Source: Spirochaetota bacterium (GTDB lineage: Bacteria > Spirochaetota > UBA4802 > JAFGDQ01). Taken from it: a stretch of 64,000 bases of DNA. The notes beneath the pieces are model-generated. The model had not been told where the DNA came from. It worked only from the letters and a program-made list of their open reading frames with translations, and searched no databases. Position numbers and translations under genes: made by a program. Each line of letters begins with the position of its first letter. The first letter of the stretch is position 1. This document shows, one piece after another, positions 54,644 to 62,543 of the stretch. The stretch covers positions 1 to 64,000 of the forward strand of contig JAFGDQ010000109.1 of NCBI GenBank assembly GCA_016932015.1, read 5' to 3'.

Positions 54644-55954
54644 TTAGTAGGGTTTTGGAAAAACAGGCTTTCCTGTTGTTTCTGCAAAATTATGTTTGGA
54701 GAAAATTACTTTAAGCTCCCATTTTTCTTCTTTGTCAGTTTTAAACCACTGTCCGAATACAAGCGGTCCCCGATTAAAATGATTCTCATTGAATTTTACT
54801 CTGTTGCATATGGTCATTAAATCTGTACTCGCAAGTGCTGTGTTTACCTTGTCTGTTTCAATTGATCCAGCTCGTTCAATTGCATCAATAAGTACCTGAA
54901 TAGTTCGATATCCCGGGCCTATTGCACGATTTAGAGGTTCATCTGTTTCGTCTTTCCATCTTTCTGCAAGTGACATTGGTGTCGTATTGCCAATTCCAGG
55001 TGAATTTTTAAAAGACGGATCCCACCATACCTCGGTACATATACCATTTGGAAGGTTGGCACCCCATGAAGAAATATCGGAATAATAAAGTGCACCACGG
55101 CCAATACATACCATCTTCGGTTTCAGGCCAAGTGTATTTGCCTGTTTCCAAACAGCCCCGAAAAAGGGTCCGGGACAGTTCCCCCAGAGAATATCAATAC
55201 CGGCGTCTTTCCATTGTTTTATTGCAGATGAAAAATCAGTAGTTTCGAGAGGAATAAGGCCTAGATTTTTATCAAGACCTACAACTGTATATCCCAGTTT
55301 TTTCAGAGATGGACCAAATAAAGTGTACCAGCCTCTGCCATCAGGATCATCAGAACAAATAATACCGATTTTTTTATTTGTTTTCTTTCCGAAAAGATTA
55401 AGCATTCCGGTCCATGTATCCATTATGGTGTATCCTGGTTTATTACGAAAATCATCTTTGGCTACAGGAGATACAATTGCAAATAAACCTGTTGCCCATG
55501 TGTATTTCCATTTTGTAGGAGTTTCCTGTCTCATTCCGAGCCATGGTTCCTCCGGTCCGACACATGTGATATAAGGAACCTTGTATTTATCTGTGACCTG
55601 AGAAACTCCGGCGTGCATTGGAGGCGGTTCATCGCCGCTTACAATAAAATCAACCTGGTCCTGAACAATCAGACTTTCAGCTAAAGCTCCAGCTTTATTA
55701 GGATCACTTTCATTATCAACAATAACAAGTCTGATTGTTTTCATTACATCTCCGACTTTAACCCCTCCGGCTTCGTTTATGTCGTTAACAGCAGCCTGTA
55801 TTCCGAAGGTCCCTCCCTGACCGAATGCAGCATACATACCGGTCTGAGCATGCACTACACCTACGAGAATCTCGTTTTGTGCTTTCTTCTTACTGCATCC
55901 AAAATTACAAGCTACAGCAATGCAAAGTACTAACAGAACAAACAATTTTTTCAT
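54644..55954 (-). CDS. Liv-type ABC transporter substrate-binding lipoprotein
   Basis: 436 residues. The signal peptide ends ACNFGCSKKK, a lipobox, so the protein is membrane-anchored. The mature part begins ILVGVVHAQTGMYAAFGQGGTFGIQAAVNDINEAGG, the hallmark of type I periplasmic binding proteins of the LivJ/AmiC family. IRLVIVDNESDPNKA and GISQVTDKYKVPYI-like segments follow. It is longer than classical LivK (about 350), as in family members that bind aromatic compounds. First gene of the liv operon; a sigma-54 promoter element lies about 260 bases upstream. Confidence 0.92.
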   Translation of the reverse strand: MKKLFVLLVLCIAVACNFGCSKKKAQNEILVGVVHAQTGMYAAFGQGGTFGIQAAVNDINEAGGVKVGDVMKTIRLVIVDNESDPNKAGALAESLIVQDQVDFIVSGDEPPPMHAGVSQVTDKYKVPYITCVGPEEPWLGMRQETPTKWKYTWATGLFAIVSPVAKDDFRNKPGYTIMDTWTGMLNLFGKKTNKKIGIICSDDPDGRGWYTLFGPSLKKLGYTVVGLDKNLGLIPLETTDFSSAIKQWKDAGIDILWGNCPGPFFGAVWKQANTLGLKPKMVCIGRGALYYSDISSWGANLPNGICTEVWWDPSFKNSPGIGNTTPMSLAERWKDETDEPLNRAIGPGYRTIQVLIDAIERAGSIETDKVNTALASTDLMTICNRVKFNENHFNRGPLVFGQWFKTDKEEKWELKVIFSKHNFAETTGKPVFPKPY

Positions 55955-56211
55955 TGTACATTCCCCCTGACTATTTTTAACCGCGGATTATATGTACCGT
56001 GGATTTGTAAAATGTAATTTTACGGACTATATTTTATTTATTTAAGCCGTTTATATTAAAGCGTCTGTTAAGATTATTGATAATAATAATGATTGAAGTC
56101 TGAATAATAAAAGTTATTTCAAAATAAATTACTAGTTCAGAAAGTATGATTATTGGTTCGATTGCTACCGTAATGCTGAATGTCAGCTATTGATTATATA
56201 TATAATACAAA

Positions 56212-56227
56212 AGCAATTTTTATGCCA
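56212..56227 (-). promoter_or_regulatory. Sigma-54 (-24/-12) promoter of the liv operon
   Basis: Reading the - strand gives TGGCATAAAAATTGCT, matching TGGCAY-N5-TTGCW with only the G after the first block missing. It is about 258 bases upstream of livK and nearly identical to the element before the cupin operon. Confidence 0.65.
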
Positions 56228-56285
56228 ATATTTTAAGTTTAGGAATAATTTAGTAATATTGAGTTAATGCTTATATATTTAGTTT

Positions 56286-56306
56286 TTTTTGGAATTATTT
56301 TTGATT
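56286..56306. repeat. 21-bp motif shared with the region upstream of the second ferredoxin gene
   Basis: The block tttttggaattatttttgat plus one t occurs identically here and at 57457-57477. This copy is about 60 bases behind the -24 element of the livK promoter, a position suited to an activator site; the other is about 45 bases before the ferredoxin gene. AT-richness makes chance likeness possible. Confidence 0.35.
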
Positions 56307-56551
56307 GGAGATATAAAATCTATAATTTAAGTTAATTAAATCACCTGATTTGTGATGATTATAATTTATTTGTGAAGGATTGACAGAAAATATTAGATTA
56401 TAAATTTAAGCTGATTAAATAAAACGATGATATTAAGATTTTTCAAGCTGTAAAATTATAAAGAATAATTCATCGTGTATTTTATATAGTAGATAATTTA
56501 AGAATCTTAATTTAAATCTGAATCATATAATTCAATTATGAATTATATGAT

Positions 56552-57196
56552 TTAATTCTCATTTCCAAATAAAAATCTGAGTACATTTTTTGTATGAATA
56601 GCTATACCTTTTTCAGATGAGATATCAACTTTCATTATTTTATTGGTAAAAACGGATGTAACAATAGGTGTTTCAACAAGAGACGTTAGATAAATTGCAA
56701 AACTTTCATGATTGATATCTCTAAAGTAACCTTTCTTCTGCACTTTCGTGAAAATAGGTTGTGTTATATCAAGAAATACTTTCTGTTTTTTAAGCAGATA
56801 GTCAAGATGAGGATTGTTTCTGCCGTAATCGCTGAAAAATATTTTTGCCAGTTCCGTATTCCTGGCAGTATATGAAATAAAAGTTTTAATGAATAATTTT
56901 AATAAGTCAACAGGATCCATTAGTCCGGCATCTTCTAATATTTCTGTTAAACTGTCAGCATGACTTTGTATTTTATTATCAACAGCAGCTTTCCACAAGT
57001 CATCTTTTGAACCGAAATGGTGTCGTATAAGATTATGAGTTGTTCCTGCATGAGCAGCAATATCTCTCAGGCTGGTATTATAAAACCCGTTTTGCGCGAA
57101 TATTTTTAATGCAGAATCAAGAATTTTAATTTTGGTTTTTTCTGCTTCTTCATTCGATTGCCTGCCTGATTTTTTGTTTTCTTTTACAGATTTCAT
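56552..57196 (-). CDS. TetR/AcrR-family transcriptional regulator
   Basis: 214 residues. The N-terminal helix-turn-helix reads ILDSALKIFAQNGFYNTSLRDIAAHAGTTHNLIRHHFGSKDDLW (about 25-68), the canonical TetR DNA-binding domain. The C-terminal ligand domain is of unassigned type. It is divergent from the ferredoxin/fusion operon, and a 28-bp perfect palindrome lies between them. It probably represses both and responds to a pathway substrate or acyl-CoA. Confidence 0.92.
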   Translation of the reverse strand: MKSVKENKKSGRQSNEEAEKTKIKILDSALKIFAQNGFYNTSLRDIAAHAGTTHNLIRHHFGSKDDLWKAAVDNKIQSHADSLTEILEDAGLMDPVDLLKLFIKTFISYTARNTELAKIFFSDYGRNNPHLDYLLKKQKVFLDITQPIFTKVQKKGYFRDINHESFAIYLTSLVETPIVTSVFTNKIMKVDISSEKGIAIHTKNVLRFLFGNEN

Positions 57197-57360
57197 TTAA
57201 ATACAGCCTTGCAGTAAGTTTGAATTTATTATCTCTATCAATTGAATTTATAAAATTCTGATTAACCTTATGAGTCAATATTCTTTTTGTATAAAAGAAA
57301 ATAAATTAATCGTAAATATTTTTAGTATTTTTTGTTGATTTGATATTAAAAAAATTTGAC

Positions 57361-57388
57361 ATTATGCTGTACGTACGTACAGCATAAT
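57361..57388. promoter_or_regulatory. 28-bp perfect palindromic operator
   Basis: The half-site ATTATGCTGTACGT (57361-57374) is followed by its exact reverse complement (57375-57388). It overlaps the end of a TTGACA box (57356-57361) and a CATAAT hexamer (57383-57388). It lies between the divergent tetR gene and the ferredoxin gene, the usual position for a TetR operator. Confidence 0.75.
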
Positions 57389-57522
57389 AAAAATTATTAA
57401 AAGATAATTTTTATTGATAAGGAACAGATGCTTCCCTGGTACTTAAAAAGTAAAAATTTTTGGAATTATTTTTGATTCGGATGTATCTGCTTTTAAAATA
57501 ATTAATCATTACAGGATAGGAT

Positions 57523-57741
57523 ATGAGCGCAAAGATTGAAATCAATGAAAATACATGCACCGGGTGCATGTTATGTTACAAAGCCTGCTTTATTGATGTT
57601 ATTCGCTGGAATGAAGACAGTAAAAAACCTGTAGCTGCTTATCAGGAAGACTGTGTCTGGTGTTTTACATGTGAAATAAATTGTCCTTCAAATAGTATTA
57701 ATGTTATTCCGGAATTTACATCTAAAACATCGCCTTATTAA
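57523..57741 (+). CDS. AprB-like ferredoxin, 2[4Fe-4S], second copy
   Basis: 72 residues with CTGCMLCYKACFIDV (about 12-26) and CVWCFTCEINCPSNS (about 44-58). It is shorter than the paralogue at 45479 because the aromatic C-terminal tail is missing. The next gene, 140 bases on, encodes the flavoprotein-hydrolase fusion, and the two would form an electron-transfer pair. The ribosome-binding site is aggatagg. Likely controlled by the divergent TetR protein through the palindrome at 57361. Confidence 0.92.
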   Translation: MSAKIEINENTCTGCMLCYKACFIDVIRWNEDSKKPVAAYQEDCVWCFTCEINCPSNSINVIPEFTSKTSPY

Positions 57742-57881
57742 AAAATCTAATATTGTTCATAAAATAATCAGTAACAAAGATATAACAATTAAACGGATTT
57801 TACATATTTGGCATTAGTTATGGATAAAATTATTCATAAACAATAAAAATCAAGTGTAACAATTGAAATAAGGAGCGGTAA

Positions 57882-60116
57882 ATGAATAAAGGTGAAACAA
57901 AAGAAACAAGAATTATTTCGACTGATCTTCTCATCGTAGGCGGCGGTATTGGCGGTCTTACAGCAGCAATAAAGGCAAAAGAACTGTCATCGGAAACTGA
58001 TGTTCTTCTGGTTGATAAGCAAACAATCGGCTGGGGAGGAAAGGCTAACAAGGGAGCAGGAGTTTTATGGCTGCTTACACCTGAAGATGACATAGAAACC
58101 TTTATGGATTTTCATCTGAATAATATAGGTTTTTTTCTTAATGATCAGGAGTTGCTTTATAAGATGGCAAAGGAGTCATATGGAGCAGTAAAGAAACTCG
58201 CGGAATGGGGAGTGAATATTCCAATGACTCCTGATGGAGAGCCTGAAACTATTAAGCTTAGTCCATTCTGGTCAATAGCAGCAGCTGATCTTGATATGAT
58301 GAGTCCTCTTAGAAAAAAAGCTGCAGCTCTTGGGGTTAAAATGATGGATAAAACCCAGATAGTTGAACTGCTTAAAAAATATGAACGCGTAACAGGAGCA
58401 ATCGGCTTTAATCTTATCGATGGCGAATCAATCGCTTTTAAAGCAAAAGCTACAGTACTGGCAAACGGCGACTGCGACTGGGGAGTAATGAGAATGTGGG
58501 CAAATGCATGGGGAGATGGAGTTATAGCTGCTTACAATGCAGGCGCTGAAATGAGAAATGCGGAATTCGCTAATTTTTATGACGTAACGAATAAAGCAAC
58601 AAATATACCGGTAGTATTCGGTTTTAATTTTCTTTATAATGCTGAAGGCGAACATATCAGCCCGAAGTATGTCAAAGGCTTTCAGCCTGATATTCCGATT
58701 TCTTTAATTCTGGGAATGGAAAAAGAAGTTAATGAGGGCAGGGGCCCGATATACATTGATATGGAAGAGTTAGGAAAAATGCAGTCAGGCGGGGATATGA
58801 ATAAATGGAACAGGCCGCATACTGATGCATTCTTCGGTAAAGAGTTTGAAAAAGTAGCAAAATACGGGCCTCCTTCTTCAAAAAGAGCTGAAGTATCCCT
58901 CGGATTTACAGGCGAGTTTTCAGCAGTAAGAGTAGATCATGACATGAAAACAACTGTACCCGGCTTATGGGCAATAGGGGATACGAGTTATGCGGGTTCG
59001 GCATGGGCAGGCGCAACTGAGGCGCCTCCTGGCAGATTAAGAGGTTCGGGGTTAATGAATGCGATAATCGGAGCTATTATTGCCGGGCCTTCGCTTATTG
59101 ATTATATTTCAAAAGCGGATCAACCTCAAGTTGACGTTAAGGATATTGAGCAATTTAAAGAGTTAATTTATAAACCGTTAAATCGCCAAAGCGGATATTC
59201 AGCAGCAGAGATCATTCATGATATACAGGAAGTGGTAATACCTGTAAAATATAATATCCGCAGAAGCTGGAAGAGACTTGAGGCAGCTCTTTCAAAGATA
59301 GAAAAAGTTAAAGGAAATCTGGATAAGATGTATGCATCAGATATGCATAATCTTGGTAAGTGCCATGAAGTACGCTGCGCAGCTATATGTGCTGAGTTGG
59401 CTTTCAGGGCAGCCCTTGAAAGGCAGGAGAGCAGAGGCTGGCATTACAGAGAAGATTATCCGGATAAAGATGACAATAACTGGCTGAAATGGATTATTCT
59501 GAAAAAAGATGGAGATGCAATTAATGTTAAAACAGAAACTATCCCTGTGGAGAGTTATAAAATTAAACCGGGGCAGGTTATGTTTAAAGATGCTGTCGTT
59601 GAACACGAAGAGCTAGTTGGTGTAACACCGGAAATGATAGACTGGTGGTGGGTGAATATGGAGAAGGGATACCCGCTGTGGGAGCCCAATGATCATAAAT
59701 CATTTGTGTGGGAAGTTGAGCCGCCGGTTGGAGGTTATCTCGGAGCTATTCAGATTGCGGAAGAAGCTATGGGTGATATGCCTCCAATGAAATTCCGTAT
59801 TCGCTGGGATGATCCTAAAGATTGTCCTATTCCAAGAATTTATGAACATGCGATAGTCTGTACAGGTCTTAGCCCGGAAGGGGAAACCGGTGCTATTATT
59901 CTTCACGAATGGGAGGCTTCTCCTAACGGCTGCAGAATGCGGTCTACAATGAGGTTTTTCGGGCCTGTACCGCCGGAATTGCCTGAAGTCTGGAAAAAGC
60001 ATGACAGGTCTGAGGTTTCGACTTTCCCTAATTTCCTGCCTGATCTGTACAGGTTATGGCAGGTTGTTGAGGATCCTGCGATTAACAGGCAATGTTCATT
60101 AAAGGTAGCGGATTAA
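57882..60116 (+). CDS. Fusion: AprA/fumarate-reductase-like flavoprotein + PhlG-like C-C hydrolase
   Basis: 744 residues. Residues about 1-560 form the flavoprotein: Rossmann motif LIVGGGIGGLTAAIKA (about 16-30), KANKGAG, LANGDCDWG, GLWAIGDTSYAGSAWAGA and SRGWHYREDYPDKDD, as in AprA-like proteins. Residues about 572-744 match the PhlG-like protein at 42907: MIDWWWVNMEKGYPLWEPNDH, then the zinc-type pair HDRSE and NFLPDLYRLW at the end. The split genes at 42907-45464 thus appear here as one chain, showing that the two activities act together. It is preceded by a ferredoxin gene and followed by a strong terminator. The N-terminal part of the hydrolase domain is shorter than in the free enzyme. 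Reaction unknown; reduction or oxidation coupled to acyl-ring cleavage is proposed. Confidence 0.82.
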   Translation: MNKGETKETRIISTDLLIVGGGIGGLTAAIKAKELSSETDVLLVDKQTIGWGGKANKGAGVLWLLTPEDDIETFMDFHLNNIGFFLNDQELLYKMAKESYGAVKKLAEWGVNIPMTPDGEPETIKLSPFWSIAAADLDMMSPLRKKAAALGVKMMDKTQIVELLKKYERVTGAIGFNLIDGESIAFKAKATVLANGDCDWGVMRMWANAWGDGVIAAYNAGAEMRNAEFANFYDVTNKATNIPVVFGFNFLYNAEGEHISPKYVKGFQPDIPISLILGMEKEVNEGRGPIYIDMEELGKMQSGGDMNKWNRPHTDAFFGKEFEKVAKYGPPSSKRAEVSLGFTGEFSAVRVDHDMKTTVPGLWAIGDTSYAGSAWAGATEAPPGRLRGSGLMNAIIGAIIAGPSLIDYISKADQPQVDVKDIEQFKELIYKPLNRQSGYSAAEIIHDIQEVVIPVKYNIRRSWKRLEAALSKIEKVKGNLDKMYASDMHNLGKCHEVRCAAICAELAFRAALERQESRGWHYREDYPDKDDNNWLKWIILKKDGDAINVKTETIPVESYKIKPGQVMFKDAVVEHEELVGVTPEMIDWWWVNMEKGYPLWEPNDHKSFVWEVEPPVGGYLGAIQIAEEAMGDMPPMKFRIRWDDPKDCPIPRIYEHAIVCTGLSPEGETGAIILHEWEASPNGCRMRSTMRFFGPVPPELPEVWKKHDRSEVSTFPNFLPDLYRLWQVVEDPAINRQCSLKVAD

Positions 60117-60221
60117 TTTTTTAAGTATCCTGAATATATTTTTCAAAAGAAATATCTCTTTAATATTTGTTCAATAAATCCCCATATACCGGATTTTAGT
60201 CCGGTGCTAAATAAAGAGCCT

Positions 60222-60260
60222 GGCAGCCGGCAGGAAGTAATTTCCGCCGGCTGCCTTTTT
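60222..60260 (+). terminator. Rho-independent terminator after the fusion gene
   Basis: GGCAGCCGGC (60222-60231) pairs with GCCGGCTGCC (60246-60255), followed by TTTTT. It ends the + strand operon and reaches the stop codon of the convergent gene at 60259. Confidence 0.9.
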
Positions 60261-60714
60261 ATGCAAGAGCTTTTTTCTGCAGTACAGTCTCAGGATCAAG
60301 ATAGCGGTGATGAAATATGCGTATACGTTTAAATTTGCCCTCTTTATCCAGATCGTAATGCACTATCTGATTCATAATTATAATGTCACCTTTCTTCCAC
60401 TGTGAACCGGGTGCATCAGCAGCAGGAGTGTGTAATACATGGAATTCTGTAACTAATTCGACAACAAACTGATTTTCATCCGAAAGAAAAGCTCCAAGGT
60501 TCAGAACTTCACGTACATTAATGGCAATGGCTTCGTAATTGGCAACGAATTCCAGCGGGCCGTAAAGTGTGTTACCGGTTTTCCCCGGTATTTGCGGGCC
60601 CATGAAGTTATCAGGATACTCCAGTGTGACATCAGGGCAGAAATAGCTGACAACTTTGTCAAATCTATGATTGTTAAAATGATCGACATATTCCAGAAAC
60701 TGTTCTCTATTCAC
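60259..60714 (-). CDS. SnoaL/NTF2-like protein
   Basis: 151 residues with the cone-shaped NTF2-like fold of SnoaL/ketosteroid-isomerase relatives: FLEYVDHFNNHRFDKVVSYFCPDVTLEYPD at the start and IVHYDLDKEGKFKRIRIFHHRY at the end. Family members are isomerases, cyclases, dehydratases or ligand binders acting on polyketide- or steroid-like molecules. It converges on the fusion gene. Aromatic polyketide-like substrates of the island (flavonoid or phloroglucinol type) would suit an isomerase of this fold, but no catalytic residue set can be assigned with confidence. Confidence 0.8.
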   Translation of the reverse strand: MNREQFLEYVDHFNNHRFDKVVSYFCPDVTLEYPDNFMGPQIPGKTGNTLYGPLEFVANYEAIAINVREVLNLGAFLSDENQFVVELVTEFHVLHTPAADAPGSQWKKGDIIIMNQIVHYDLDKEGKFKRIRIFHHRYLDPETVLQKKALA

Positions 60715-60955
60715 GGCAAGTTTCCTCCTTTCTATGTTTTTTATTTAATTCAGGAAAGATATGCTGCGAAATTCAGTTATGACAGGAAAATAATAATTAG
60801 TTGCCGAAAATTAGAATTTACGATTATCCAAAAGTCAAACAAATAATAGATGTGTTTTTTTAATAACTTATGCTTTTTCAAAAAATTCTATACAAAAACA
60901 GAACTATACATGAATATTCTAATGATTTTTAATAAGGACGAAAAGGAATATAAAT

Positions 60956-61507
60956 ATGAATTTTAGAAAAATGATTTTTTATATTTTAACAGGAATAGCT
61001 ATTATAACTTATACTGCTGAGTTAAATGCTGAAAACAGCGGTAATATAAAGATCACTCTGAATCCGTCTGCAATACAGAATAATAACAGAAAAATAGCTG
61101 TCTTTACTTTTAATACAGTATCAGCCGGAAATTATATATTTCAGGGCCCGGAATTTGCCGACCAGTGTTCAGATGATTTGAAGGAAATTGGATTTGACTG
61201 TATTGACAGAGAAATTATATCAAAAGCAGTAAGGGAGCAATCGCTTAATCCGAATAACCCTGTAAGCTTAAAAACAGCATTAAATATTGCTAAAATAATT
61301 GGAGCAGATGGAGTTGTATTAGGGCAGGTCATCAGAATACCCGGACTATTTTATGCAACTTATCGTTATCTTATGAAGCTTGTTGATGTTTCAACCGGAG
61401 ATTACGTATGGGCTGTTGATGCAGCAGATGTAAAATACGGAGATGTCACGGAAAAATTAAAAGTTGAATTAAATAATATAGACAGGATTCCGTTGCCTGA
61501 AAATTGA
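60956..61507 (+). CDS. CsgG/TolB-N-like periplasmic protein
   Basis: 183 residues. A signal peptide (cleavage near LNAEN, about residue 26) is followed by one domain with the pattern IAVFTFNTV...FADQCSDDLKEIGFDCIDREIISKAVREQ...ALNIAKIIGADGVVLGQVIR...MKLVDVSTGDYVWAVDA. This is the core of the CsgG/LpoB-like anticodon-binding-type domain found in many outer-membrane-associated proteins. There is no lipobox Cys. No operon partner is near. A role at the cell envelope is likely; the exact function is unknown. Confidence 0.75.
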   Translation: MNFRKMIFYILTGIAIITYTAELNAENSGNIKITLNPSAIQNNNRKIAVFTFNTVSAGNYIFQGPEFADQCSDDLKEIGFDCIDREIISKAVREQSLNPNNPVSLKTALNIAKIIGADGVVLGQVIRIPGLFYATYRYLMKLVDVSTGDYVWAVDAADVKYGDVTEKLKVELNNIDRIPLPEN

Positions 61508-61623
61508 TTAAAATTTTATATATTTAATAAAAATTATCACTATTTTTATGTAAAATATCATTCAACTTGAGTGTTTTATTATTTTACTTAAAGGCAGGAA
61601 TGCTGATACTATCTTTATCTGGT

Positions 61624-62046
61624 TCAGGCATTTTCATAGATTTCTTTAAGATAAATATCCTTATACCTTTCTGAATCCTTAAATTCTCTGGCATTATTTA
61701 ACTCGGGGGAATATTCTCTTATAAGCCAGTATAAAATATCCTTCATATCAAGAAAGTGAGTGTCTATAACAGAGTATCGAAACAGCAGATTCTTGTCTTC
61801 TGAAAGTTTTATGAGTTCCGGGAACAGTGAAAAGTTCGGATCAAGGAGATTTCGGATGCCTATACGTATTCCGCTTTTCCAGCAGGCATAGAAAAGTAAT
61901 GGCGTAATAACTCCTTTATTCTCCTGATAAAGGTCCACAATACCCGGTAAAACCGGAATTCCGCTGATTACATGTCTGTTGCATTCATACTGTTTTGACC
62001 ATGTAATTTTATAATAAACATCTTTTTCAGCAACATTCTTTTCCAT
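61624..62046 (-). CDS. Protein of unknown function
   Basis: About 140 residues from the ATG at 62046 (MEKNVAEKDVYYKITW); an upstream in-frame ATG at 62118 would add 24 residues with no better ribosome-binding site. The product is soluble, without signal peptide or Cys motifs. Segments such as GIPVLPGIVDLYQENKGVITPLLFYACWKSGIRIGIRNLLDP suggest a compact alpha/beta domain, and the C-terminal half is helical and charged (LYWLIREYSPELNNAREFKDSERYKDIYLKEIYE). I do not recognise the family. It stands alone between two + strand genes. Confidence 0.6.
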   Translation of the reverse strand: MEKNVAEKDVYYKITWSKQYECNRHVISGIPVLPGIVDLYQENKGVITPLLFYACWKSGIRIGIRNLLDPNFSLFPELIKLSEDKNLLFRYSVIDTHFLDMKDILYWLIREYSPELNNAREFKDSERYKDIYLKEIYENA

Positions 62047-62222
62047 GCCTGTTCCATAAAAAAATCTTGTAATTTTGTCAACGTATATTATTATATAATC
62101 ATGCTTTAATGAAAGCATTCTTATTATAATAATAAAATATTATACTGTCAGACACTTAAAATCCGGAAAAATAAATAATATTATAATTTTTTTCAACAAA
62201 GATTAATCAACAGGAAAAAAAT

Positions 62223-62543
62223 ATGAATGAAAAAAGACAAAGCCCGAGAATAGAGAAAAAATTTAAATCCGAAGTTCATTCTCAGGATGGAATGACTTTC
62301 AGTACTACAATTGACATGAGCAGCGGCGGGATATTTATTTCTACGCCGGAACCCGTCGAAATAGGTTCTGAAGTAAATCTTTCTATCAAGCTTTCGAATA
62401 AAGAGGAAATTGAAATAAAAGGGATAGTCCGCTGGATGGACGAAAGTGAAATGAAACATGGCAAAGCAGGTATGGGTATCGAATTTGTCGAATTAAATAG
62501 TGAACAGAAAGATAAAATAAATAATATAATTAAATCTACCTGA
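62223..62543 (+). CDS. PilZ-domain protein
   Basis: 106 residues, a single PilZ domain. The c-di-GMP motif RxxxR is seen as KRQSPRIEKKF at the N-terminus, where it may be read as RQSPR, and the D/NxSxxG motif as DMSSGG (about 36-41). The C-terminal strand is GMGIEFVEL. It probably acts as a small c-di-GMP receptor adapting to a partner protein. The last 8 bases overlap the end of the convergent TPR gene. Confidence 0.92.
   Translation: MNEKRQSPRIEKKFKSEVHSQDGMTFSTTIDMSSGGIFISTPEPVEIGSEVNLSIKLSNKEEIEIKGIVRWMDESEMKHGKAGMGIEFVELNSEQKDKINNIIKST

Larger units (their letters stand above)
55955..56551. other. Long AT-rich intergenic region between livK and tetR
   Basis: This 597-base gap carries no gene I can support. 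It contains GTAAAAT/ATTTTAC (56007-56023), the -24/-12 promoter at 56212-56227, a copy of a 21-bp motif at 56286-56306 and, just past the tetR stop, a 13-bp perfect AT-rich hairpin (aatcatataattc ... gaattatatgatt, about 56521-56552). Confidence 0.6.

Noticed and set aside
56150-56185. A tRNA-like ggttcgattgc stretch
   Set aside because: No acceptor, D or anticodon arms can be folded around it.
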